A stretch of 22,797 nt of DNA, taken from positions 1 to 22,797 of the forward strand of contig JAISTJ010000110.1 in NCBI GenBank assembly GCA_031272655.1, read 5' to 3'. Position numbers and translations under genes: made by a program. Under the pieces are notes generated by a model, which worked only from the letters and a program-made list of their open reading frames with translations, was not told the DNA's origin and ran no database searches. Source of the DNA: Tannerella sp. (lineage in GTDB: Bacteria; Bacteroidota; Bacteroidia; Bacteroidales; Tannerellaceae). Below are positions 16,613 to 22,797 of the stretch, in pieces (within the stretch, counting starts at the first letter, position 1; each line of letters begins with the position of its first letter).

Positions 16613-17959
16613 GTGAAAGAGCTAAAAGACGACGAAAAGAAGTTATATATAGAGTCATACGGATGTCAGATGAATGTAGCTGACAGTGAAGTAGTTGCAT
16701 CGGTAATGCAGTCGTGCGGATATGCGCTGACAGACCAAATTGAGGAGGCGGATGCAATCTTTGTCAATACCTGTTCGGTGCGCGATAACGCCGAGCAGCG
16801 CGTTATTGGCAGGTTAGCTTATTACAACTCGTTGCGTAAGAGCAAAAAAACGCTTATTGTAGGCGTTTTGGGCTGTATGGCTGAAAGGATAGGCGCGGAA
16901 CTCATTGAAAATTACGGCGTTGACCTTGTTGCCGGACCCGATTCCTATATGGATTTGCCAAACCTTACGGGCGCTGTGGAAAAAGGCGAAAAGGCTGTAA
17001 ATGTGGAACTTTCGACGCTTGAAACTTATAAAGATGTCATCCCGCTGAAGATGGCAGGCGTTCATATTGCCGGTTACGTTTCGATAATGCGGGGGTGCAA
17101 CAATTTTTGTTCGTACTGCATTGTGCCATATACCCGCGGCAGGGAGCGCAGCCGCGAAGTGCGGAGCATTCTTAACGAAGTCCTTGACATGCAGGCGAAA
17201 GGCTATAAAGATGTTACGCTACTGGGGCAGAACGTCAATTCTTATAACTACCTGACAGACAGCGGGAAATCCATTCTTTTTCCCGACCTGCTCGCTATGG
17301 TTGCCGAAACCGTTCCGCAGATGCGAGTCCGTTTTATGACTTCGCATCCAAAAGATATGAGCGACGAGATGCTTAAAGTGATGGCTCAACACAGCAACCT
17401 TTGCAAGTTTATCCACCTTCCGGCGCAGTCTGGTAGCGACCGCATCCTGCGGCTGATGAACAGGAAATACACCCGTGAGTGGTATCTCGGCAGGATTGCC
17501 GCTATCAGGAGTATTTTGCCCGGGTGCGGCATCTCGACCGACCTGTTTTGCGGCTTCCACTCGGAGACTGACGACGATTATGAGCAGACGCTGTCGCTGA
17601 TGCGCGAAGTGGGCTTCGATTCGGCGTACATGTTCCGCTATTCGGAGCGTCCGGGCACTTATGCCGCGAAAAATCTTAAGGACGATGTGCCGGAAGAGGT
17701 GAAAATCAAACGTTTACAGGGAATGATAGACCTGCAAAACCGGTTGTCGGAAGAGAGCAACCGCCGCGACGTCGGCAAAACGTTTGAAGCGCTCGTGGAG
17801 GGCTTTTCCAAACGTTCGCGCGACCGGCTTTTCGGACGCACCGAACACAACAAAATTGTTATTTTTGACAAATGTTCACACCATATAGGCGATTATGTGA
17901 AAGTCCGCATAGACAGTGCGACTTCGGCTACTTTAACAGGAACGGAAATTGTTAAATAA
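16613..17959 (+). CDS. miaB: tRNA-2-methylthio-N6-dimethylallyladenosine synthase
   Basis: Radical SAM methylthiotransferase that adds the 2-methylthio group to i6A37 of tRNAs reading UNN codons. From GTG 16613 it has 448 residues; a TTG at 16586 adds 9 but overlaps the probable -7 element. No ATG exists before the first motif. The N-terminal domain has YGCQMN with three cluster cysteines (Cys18, Cys54, Cys88). The radical SAM domain has CNNFCSYC (Cys162, Cys166, Cys169) followed by YTRGRERSR. The C-terminal TRAM domain begins around residue 380 and includes FSKRSRDRLFGRTEHNKIV. It is divergent from ligA and transcribed alone; ftsX has its own -7. Confidence 0.95.
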   Translation: MKELKDDEKKLYIESYGCQMNVADSEVVASVMQSCGYALTDQIEEADAIFVNTCSVRDNAEQRVIGRLAYYNSLRKSKKTLIVGVLGCMAERIGAELIENYGVDLVAGPDSYMDLPNLTGAVEKGEKAVNVELSTLETYKDVIPLKMAGVHIAGYVSIMRGCNNFCSYCIVPYTRGRERSREVRSILNEVLDMQAKGYKDVTLLGQNVNSYNYLTDSGKSILFPDLLAMVAETVPQMRVRFMTSHPKDMSDEMLKVMAQHSNLCKFIHLPAQSGSDRILRLMNRKYTREWYLGRIAAIRSILPGCGISTDLFCGFHSETDDDYEQTLSLMREVGFDSAYMFRYSERPGTYAAKNLKDDVPEEVKIKRLQGMIDLQNRLSEESNRRDVGKTFEALVEGFSKRSRDRLFGRTEHNKIVIFDKCSHHIGDYVKVRIDSATSATLTGTEIVK

Positions 17960-17993
17960 ACATAAAAAATAGAGCAATCACAGAAAAAAGTAG

Positions 17994-18001
17994 TATTTTT
18001 G
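17994..18001 (+). promoter_or_regulatory. -7 element for the ftsX-folK operon
   Basis: TATTTTTG fits TAnnTTTG, 53 nt before ftsX. No TTTG is found 19-21 nt upstream. No terminator separates it from miaB, so read-through into the operon is possible. Confidence 0.45.
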
Positions 18002-18054
18002 TGGTAAAATTGGGCTATTTATTGGCTCTTCGGTTTTAAAAAAGAATAGTTTAA

Positions 18055-18933
18055 ATGTCTGATAAGAAAAGAAAGAACGCCATTTCGTTTTTCAATTCCC
18101 ACTTTGTAACGGTGGTTAGCATCTCGCTTGTGCTGTTTTTGCTCGGCTTGATTCTTATCATTGTTTTCACGGGGAGCGAGTTATCGCGTTACATGAGGGA
18201 AAACCTGATTGTTTCGGTAATTCTTGACGACGGGATATCGGACGCAAAGATAAAGCAGTTGCGGAGCGACTTTGAGAAGATGCGATGCGTCAAGTCCACC
18301 GAATTTATCTCGAAAGAGCAGGCGGCGGCGGAGATGCAGAAAGAGCTGGGCGAGAACCCCGAAGCGTTTCTCGGATTCAATCCGTTCCACCCATCGCTCG
18401 AAGTGAGGCTCAACGCCGATTATACTCACCCCGACAGCCTGCTGTTTGTTGAGAAGAAATTGGCTGAAAAAGTGGATGTTACGCAGATAGATTATCGCAA
18501 AGACATGATGCAGATGGTCAATAACAACATCCGCCGCGTCAGTTTCCTTTTGTTGTCGCTGTTAGTGATACTTGTGCTTATCTCGTTCGTGCTTATCAAC
18601 AACACAGTCAAGCTGTTGATATACTCGAAACGCTTCCTGATATACACCATGCGGCTTGTGGGGGCGACGCCGGAATTTATCAGGCGGCCGTTTCTCAATA
18701 ACAATATCGTCTGCGGGCTTGTTGCAGGTGCGATTGCAATAATATTGCTGATGTTTTCGTTATTATATCTTAAGCAGGAATTTCTCAATATAGAAGAGGT
18801 CTTGAGTAAGGAAATCCTGCTTCTGATTTATCTTTTAGTTATTGCCGCCGGCATAATAATCTCTGTTACAGCCGCTTACTTCGCCGTAAACAGATATTTG
18901 AAGATGTCGCGCGGAAAAATGTATTACGTATAA
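18055..18933 (+). CDS. ftsX: Cell division protein FtsX
   Basis: Permease-like half of the FtsEX complex, which couples ATP hydrolysis by FtsE to activation of septal peptidoglycan hydrolases. The 292 residues have four membrane helices (about 17-39, 162-186, 217-239, 254-279). The periplasmic domain between helices 1 and 2 (residues 40-160) carries VILDDGISDAKIKQLRSDF and LGENPEAFLGFNPFHPSLEVRL, typical of FtsX. After helix 2 comes NNTVKLLIYSKRFLIYTMRL followed by VGATPEFIRRPF, the conserved cytoplasmic loop. ftsE is not in this window, which is usual in Bacteroidetes. It heads the operon DUF3098-uppP-truB-queA-folK and its partners are envelope and tRNA genes. Confidence 0.94.
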   Translation: MSDKKRKNAISFFNSHFVTVVSISLVLFLLGLILIIVFTGSELSRYMRENLIVSVILDDGISDAKIKQLRSDFEKMRCVKSTEFISKEQAAAEMQKELGENPEAFLGFNPFHPSLEVRLNADYTHPDSLLFVEKKLAEKVDVTQIDYRKDMMQMVNNNIRRVSFLLLSLLVILVLISFVLINNTVKLLIYSKRFLIYTMRLVGATPEFIRRPFLNNNIVCGLVAGAIAIILLMFSLLYLKQEFLNIEEVLSKEILLLIYLLVIAAGIIISVTAAYFAVNRYLKMSRGKMYYV

Positions 18934-18950
18934 AATTTAAAGTTAAATAT

Positions 18951-19196
18951 ATGAAAGATTTTGCATTTGGAAAAGAGAATTTCACGCTGATAGCCATAGC
19001 TGTAGCGTTGATAATTCTGGGTTTCGCGCTTATGAGCGGAGGAGGCGCAAAGGACGATGTATCGTTTAATCCTGCCATTTTCAGCAGTTTGCGGATAGTT
19101 GTCGCGCCGATAATAACCATCATCGGTTTTGCGCTCGTTGTAGTAGGCATTGTGAAGAAACCTAAAGACATAGAAACAGACGTAGCGGCAAAATGA
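18951..19196 (+). CDS. DUF3098 small membrane protein
   Basis: 81 residues with two hydrophobic helices (about 12-28 and 46-68) and a short polar link ([18 protein letters not shown]). N-terminal [11 protein letters not shown] and the [15 protein letters not shown] block are typical of DUF3098, a protein nearly always found between ftsX and uppP in Bacteroidetes. Function unknown to me; a link to division or undecaprenyl recycling is suggested by position only. It overlaps uppP by 4 nt (ATGA). Confidence 0.9.
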   Translation: MKDFAFGKENFTLIAIAVALIILGFALMSGGGAKDDVSFNPAIFSSLRIVVAPIITIIGFALVVVGIVKKPKDIETDVAAK

Positions 19197-20011
19197 GCTG
19201 GTTGGAGGCATTGATTTCGGGATTGGTGCAGGGCTTGACCGAGTTCCTGCCCGTCAGCAGCAGCGGTCATCTCACTATCCTCGGCACGCTTTTCGGCATG
19301 AATGGGGAAGAAAACCTCGCTTTCGCCGTGATAGTGCATATTGCGACCGTTTTAAGCACAATCGTCGTGTTGCGTCGCGAGATAGGCGAACTGCTGAGCG
19401 GATTGCTGTCGTTTGGGTGGAATAAAGACACCAAAACGATAATTAAACTGCTGATTTCCATGATTCCTGTGGGAATTGTCGGGGTGTTCTTCAAGGATAC
19501 GATAGAAGGCTTTTTCGGAAGCGGACTGGCGCTTGTAGGCTGGATGTTGCTGCTGACGGCGTTTCTGCTGATGATTTCCTACTATTCCAATCCCCGCCAA
19601 AAGACGGAGATCTCTTTTTTGGACGCATCGTTGATAGGAATAGCGCAGGCGTGCGCTGTGATGCCGGGCTTGTCGCGTTCGGGAACAACCATCGCAACCG
19701 GCATCATGCTCGGCAACAAGAAAGAATCGGTCGCCAAGTTCTCGTTCCTGATGGTGATAATTCCCGTTTTGGGAGAGGCTTTGCTTGATACCGTCAAGGC
19801 ATTCGGAACATCGTCGGGCGACAGCGTATCTGTTTTCTCAACGTTGCCCGTTCCTGTGGCTGTTATCGGTTTCCTTTCGGCGTTCATTACAGGCGTTTTC
19901 GCATGCAAGTGGATGATAGCGTTAGTGAAAAAAGGCCGGCTCGTGTTTTTCGCTTACTACTGTATCGCAATCGGTTTGTTCGCTTTAATTTATTCATACT
20001 TAACCAATTAA
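19193..20011 (+). CDS. uppP: Undecaprenyl-diphosphatase (BacA/UppP)
   Basis: Integral membrane phosphatase that dephosphorylates undecaprenyl diphosphate so the lipid carrier can be reused for peptidoglycan and other polymers; it also gives bacitracin tolerance. 272 residues with about eight membrane helices. Both catalytic motifs are intact: [18 protein letters not shown] (residues 10-27, with Glu17 and the Ser/His cluster) and [17 protein letters not shown] with the conserved Arg. Translation is probably coupled to DUF3098 through the 4-nt overlap, and truB begins 1 nt after its stop. Confidence 0.96.
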   Translation: MSWLEALISGLVQGLTEFLPVSSSGHLTILGTLFGMNGEENLAFAVIVHIATVLSTIVVLRREIGELLSGLLSFGWNKDTKTIIKLLISMIPVGIVGVFFKDTIEGFFGSGLALVGWMLLLTAFLLMISYYSNPRQKTEISFLDASLIGIAQACAVMPGLSRSGTTIATGIMLGNKKESVAKFSFLMVIIPVLGEALLDTVKAFGTSSGDSVSVFSTLPVPVAVIGFLSAFITGVFACKWMIALVKKGRLVFFAYYCIAIGLFALIYSYLTN

Positions 20012-20012
20012 G

Positions 20013-20708
20013 ATGGATTTTGAAGAAGGCGAAGTGGTTTTTATGAACAAACCGTTGGATTGGACTTCGTTTGACGTAGTCAATAAGTTTCGTTATAAGC
20101 TATCGCGCAAACTTGGAGTTAAGAAAATCAAAGTCGGGCACGCCGGAACGTTGGATCCGAAGGCTACTGGGGTGATGATACTCTGCACTGGACGCGCTAC
20201 AAAGCGGATTGATGAGTTTCAAAACCGGACGAAAGAATACGTAGCCACGCTGAAACTGGGCGCTACGACCCCGTCATTCGATTTGGAGAAAGAGATTGAT
20301 GCGGTTTATCCGACGGAACATATTAGTAGTCAGATGGTTACTGATACGTTGCAGAAGTTTAAGGGGACGATTGAGCAGATACCGCCCGCTTTTTCGGCAT
20401 GCAATATTGACGGCAAACGGGCTTATGAGCTTGCACGCAAAGGCAAGGATGCGCCTCTGAAACCAAAGACGCTGACTATTGATGAGATAGAACTGCTTGA
20501 TTATCAGCTGCCTGTAATCAAGATTCGTGTCGTTTGCAGCAAAGGCACTTATATCCGCGCCCTTGCCCGCGACATTGGCCAGGCTCTCAATTCGGGCGCT
20601 CACCTGATAGCGCTCGAACGCACGAGGGTAGGGGAGGTAACACTCGATAAATGCTTGTCTCCCAATGATATAGATGAATTTTTGGATAATAATATAAATA
20701 CAATATGA
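20013..20708 (+). CDS. truB: tRNA pseudouridine(55) synthase
   Basis: Makes the nearly universal pseudouridine-55 in the T-loop of tRNAs. The 231 residues hold the whole catalytic domain: [17 protein letters not shown], then [15 protein letters not shown] with catalytic Asp48, then [31 protein letters not shown] and [14 protein letters not shown]. It lacks the C-terminal PUA extension of the 314-residue E. coli enzyme, as is normal in Bacteroidetes. It follows uppP after a single base and overlaps queA by 4 nt (ATGA), so it is embedded in the operon. Confidence 0.95.
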   Translation: MDFEEGEVVFMNKPLDWTSFDVVNKFRYKLSRKLGVKKIKVGHAGTLDPKATGVMILCTGRATKRIDEFQNRTKEYVATLKLGATTPSFDLEKEIDAVYPTEHISSQMVTDTLQKFKGTIEQIPPAFSACNIDGKRAYELARKGKDAPLKPKTLTIDEIELLDYQLPVIKIRVVCSKGTYIRALARDIGQALNSGAHLIALERTRVGEVTLDKCLSPNDIDEFLDNNINTI

Positions 20709-21754
20709 AACTGTCAAAATTTAAATTTACTCTTCCTCAATCGCTGATTGCACAGGAGCCGTCAAAATTCCGCGACGAATCGCGCCTGATGGTTATCCAC
20801 CGCGATAAAGGGAAAATCGAACATCGCGTTTTCAAAGATTTAATCAAGTATTTCGGCAAGGGCGATGTTTTTATAATGAACAACACGAAAGTTTTCCCCT
20901 GCCGTCTTTACGGCAATAAGGAGAAGACGGGCGCGCGTATTGAGGTCTTCCTGCTTCGCGAGCTTAATCCGGATATGAAGCTGTGGGATGTGCTTGTTGA
21001 CCCCGCACGCAAAATCCGCATCGGCAACAAGATGTATTTCGGCCCGAACGATTCGCTCGTTGCGGAGGTGATTGACAACACCACTTCGCGCGGACGGACA
21101 CTGCGTTTTCTATATGACGGCAAACGCGAAGAGTTCAAAAAAATGCTCTACGGGCTTGGCAGCACCCCGCTTCCAAGATATATCAACCGCGAATCAACAC
21201 CGGAAGATGCGGAGCGGTACCAGACTATCTACGCCTCTGTGGAAGGCGCCGTTGTAGCGCCGGCTGCCGGCTTGCATTTCAGCCGCGAACTGATGAAACG
21301 CCTTGAGATTAAAGACTGCCGGTTTGAATACATAACGGTTCATTCCGGACTTGGCAACTATCGCGAGATTGACGTTGAAGACCTGTCGAAACACAAGATG
21401 GATTCGGAACAGATGAAAATTGAAGAAAAAGTGGCAAATGCGGTCAATGATGCGAAAGATCATGGAAAAAGAATTTGTGCGGTGGGCACTTCGGTGATGC
21501 GGGCTATCGAATCGTCCGTCAGCACCGACGGCCACCTGAAAGAATATGATGGCTGGACAAACAAATTTATCTTCATGCCGTACGATTTCAGCATAGCTAA
21601 CTGCATGATTACCAATTTCCATACGCCTCTTTCGTCGCTGTTGATGCTCACTGCCACTTTCGGAGGTTACGACCTCATAATGGACGCCTATCAGATTGCT
21701 ATTAAGGAAGAATACCGCTTCTGCGCTTATGGCGATGCTATGCTGATATTATAG
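20705..21754 (+). CDS. queA: tRNA preQ1(34) S-adenosylmethionine ribosyltransferase-isomerase
   Basis: Transfers the ribosyl part of SAM to preQ1 at the wobble position, making epoxyqueuosine. 349 residues matching QueA throughout: [22 protein letters not shown] at the N-terminus, [44 protein letters not shown], and C-terminal [20 protein letters not shown] with YGDAMLI. One local difference is TVHSGLGNY, where I recall TVHVG in E. coli and other homologues. tgt and queG/queH are not in the window. It overlaps truB by 4 nt and is 17 nt from folK. Confidence 0.95.
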   Translation: MKLSKFKFTLPQSLIAQEPSKFRDESRLMVIHRDKGKIEHRVFKDLIKYFGKGDVFIMNNTKVFPCRLYGNKEKTGARIEVFLLRELNPDMKLWDVLVDPARKIRIGNKMYFGPNDSLVAEVIDNTTSRGRTLRFLYDGKREEFKKMLYGLGSTPLPRYINRESTPEDAERYQTIYASVEGAVVAPAAGLHFSRELMKRLEIKDCRFEYITVHSGLGNYREIDVEDLSKHKMDSEQMKIEEKVANAVNDAKDHGKRICAVGTSVMRAIESSVSTDGHLKEYDGWTNKFIFMPYDFSIANCMITNFHTPLSSLLMLTATFGGYDLIMDAYQIAIKEEYRFCAYGDAMLIL

Positions 21755-21771
21755 AGCGCAGCGCAGGCACA

Positions 21772-22182
21772 ATGAACATCACTTATTTATCATTAGGCAC
21801 AAACCTCGGCAACAAGCCCCAAAACATAGAAAATGCGCTCCGTCAAATAGCGGAGCGCATTGGTGTAATTATCTCAGTATCAAATATTTACGAGACCGAA
21901 CCGCAAGGATTTGTCTCGTCCGAAAAATTCCTTAACGCTGCCGTAAAAGTCGAAACAGAGCTTTCCCCGCAGGAACTGCTGAAAGAAACGCAACGGATAG
22001 AGCGCGATTCGGGCAGAAAAACAAAATCAACCGGCGGCAAATATTCCGACAGGATAATAGATATAGATATCCTGCTGTATAACGACCTGAAAATCAACAC
22101 TAAAGAACTGACTATCCCACATCCCCGCATGTACGAACGGGATTTTGTGATGAAACCGCTGCAGGAGATACTTACAGCGTAA
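21772..22182 (+). CDS. folK: 2-amino-4-hydroxy-6-hydroxymethyldihydropteridine diphosphokinase
   Basis: HPPK, which transfers pyrophosphate from ATP to the pterin before dihydropteroate synthase in folate synthesis. 136 residues. Signature elements: LSLGTNLGNKPQNIENAL (pterin side), VSNIYETEPQGF, FLNAAVKVET, IERDSGRKTKSTGGKYSDR and the metal/ATP motif RIIDIDILLYN, then IPHPRMYERDFVMKPLQEI. Last gene of the ftsX operon. Its stop codon (22180-22182) lies within the end of the convergent ACT-domain gene, an 11-nt tail-to-tail overlap, with no terminator hairpin visible in the overlap. Confidence 0.95.
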   Translation: MNITYLSLGTNLGNKPQNIENALRQIAERIGVIISVSNIYETEPQGFVSSEKFLNAAVKVETELSPQELLKETQRIERDSGRKTKSTGGKYSDRIIDIDILLYNDLKINTKELTIPHPRMYERDFVMKPLQEILTA

Positions 22183-22597
22183 TCAGGTCATTTTCAGTGA
22201 TATAATCGAGATCGTTGCGGCGGATCACTTCGCGCGCCGATTCGCGGTTGTTGGTGCGCAGGATGAGTATAGACTTGTCGCCCAGCGAGAAACAATACAT
22301 ATACTCAATGCTAAGCCCCGATTGGGTGAACAACGACAGGGTGCGGGCGAAACTGCCTGCCGAGCGGTCGGTGGCAATAGCGAGCACATCTGTCAAGTTA
22401 GCGCTTACATTGTTGGTTTTCAGTATTTTATACGCCTTTTCCGATTCGGTTACTATCAGGCGCAAAATACCGTACTCCGACGTGTCGGCTACTGTCGCGG
22501 CTATGATATGTATGTTCTCGTTGGCAAGCAAAGCGAGAATCTCACACAATTTGCCGTATTTGTTCTCTACAAAAATGGATATTTGATTGACTGTCAT
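22172..22597 (-). CDS. Double ACT-domain protein
   Basis: 141 residues that are almost entirely two ACT domains in tandem: residues about 3-65 (QISIFVENKYGKLCEILALL, then GILRLIVTESEKAYKILK) and 70-138 (VLAIATDRSAGSFARTLSLF, then SILILRTNNRESAREVIRR). ACT domains usually bind amino acids and regulate enzymes. With no catalytic domain, this is a stand-alone regulator; database entries often call such proteins acetolactate synthase small-subunit-like. The gene just upstream appears to be a phenylacetate-CoA ligase, a pairing I recall from other Bacteroidales, so a sensor role in aromatic amino acid or aryl-acid metabolism is plausible but inferred. No promoter is seen in the repeat-filled leader. 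Confidence 0.88.
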   Translation of the reverse strand: MTVNQISIFVENKYGKLCEILALLANENIHIIAATVADTSEYGILRLIVTESEKAYKILKTNNVSANLTDVLAIATDRSAGSFARTLSLFTQSGLSIEYMYCFSLGDKSILILRTNNRESAREVIRRNDLDYITENDLITL

Positions 22598-22621
22598 AAT
22601 GGGAAGTGATTAGTGATGAGT

Positions 22622-22698
22622 TAAGAATTGAGAATTGAGAATTAAGAATTAAGAATTAAGAATTAAGAATTGAGAATTAAGAGATAAGAATTAAGAAC
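22622..22698. repeat. Tandem heptamer array, 11 units of TRAGAAT
   Basis: Eleven contiguous 7-bp units, mostly TAAGAAT and TGAGAAT, with two variants (TAAGAGA at 22678-22684 and TAAGAAC at 22692-22698). It fills part of the spacer between the ACT-domain gene and the upstream minus-strand gene. Shorter copies occur at 151-171 and 9396-9416. Confidence 0.88.
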
Positions 22699-22742
22699 TT
22701 ATAAACTATAAACTTATAAACTTCAAACTTCAAACCTCAAAC
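22699..22742. repeat. Second tandem array, 6 units of (T)TMTAAAC/TTCAAAC type
   Basis: Directly abutting the heptamer array are TTATAAAC, TATAAAC, TTATAAAC, TTCAAAC, TTCAAAC and CTCAAAC: 7-8 bp units that share a YAAAC end but differ from the first array. It looks like a different repeat family placed next to it. Confidence 0.7.
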
Positions 22743-22755
22743 TCTTAATTTTTAA

Positions 22756-22797
22756 TTAAATCTTGCGTAAATCCTTGACTCTTACGGCTTTGCCTTC
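22756..22797 (-). CDS. C-terminal end of a probable phenylacetate-CoA ligase (partial)
   Basis: Only 13 codons plus the stop (TTA, 22756-22758 on the plus strand) are inside the window. They read EGKAVRVKDLRKI. The EGKAxRVxDxR ending is the C-terminus I associate with PaaK-type aryl-CoA ligases in Bacteroidales, and such genes commonly lie next to a double-ACT gene. The evidence is short, so this is a tentative name. Confidence 0.5.
   Translation of the reverse strand, partial: EGKAVRVKDLRKI

Noticed and set aside
22622..22742. CRISPR-like array
   Set aside because: Units are 7-8 bp and directly contiguous with no spacers, and no cas genes are present.

Overview
The window looks like the chromosome of a member of the Bacteroidota, most likely Bacteroidales. 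The support is: conserved Bacteroidetes gene strings (Fis-type AAA+ regulator-lptE-TPR-secG; ftsX-DUF3098-uppP-truB-queA-folK; ligA-small protein-dapA); Bacteroidetes-type -7 elements (TAnnTTTG) in front of many genes, three of them with a well-spaced TTTG -33 element; a cysteine-free (type B) ribosomal protein L31; a TamL-type outer-membrane lipoprotein; and a rhomboid with a DUF6576-like tail. I saw no rRNA, tRNA, CRISPR array, prophage, insertion sequence or recognisable defence locus.

Layout. 1-149: tail of a glycoside-hydrolase-like gene. 177-1358: isocitrate dehydrogenase (+), convergent with a putP-like Na+/solute symporter (-). 3049-5959: a tight minus-strand operon (regulator, LptE-like lipoprotein, TPR-like protein, SecG) with its own promoter, next to the terminator of the HU gene. 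6089-6361: HU (-), with a long leader. 6607-9398: two overlapping rhomboid protease genes, then an endonuclease/exonuclease/phosphatase-family protein (+). 9460-12595: TamL and a small lipoprotein (+), ending at a strong bidirectional terminator shared with rpmE2 (-). 13075-16506: ligA, a small conserved protein and dapA (-). 16613-17959: miaB, divergent from ligA. 18055-22182: ftsX-DUF3098-uppP-truB-queA-folK (+). 22172-22797: a double-ACT protein and the last codons of a probable phenylacetate-CoA ligase (-), separated by a heptamer repeat array.

Most of the window is housekeeping: envelope biogenesis (LptE, TamL, UppP, FtsX, SecG), tRNA modification (MiaB, TruB, QueA), replication and nucleoid (LigA, HU), lysine/peptidoglycan precursors (DapA), folate (FolK) and central carbon (Icd). 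I did not find a convincing undescribed multi-gene system. The items most worth a second look are small: an isocitrate dehydrogenase with NAD-type cofactor residues; stem-loops placed at the predicted 5' ends of the HU and rpmE2 mRNAs; a probably leaderless miaB mRNA; a family of TRAGAAT heptamer repeats at three gene borders; and a degenerate palindromic repeat at the end of secG.
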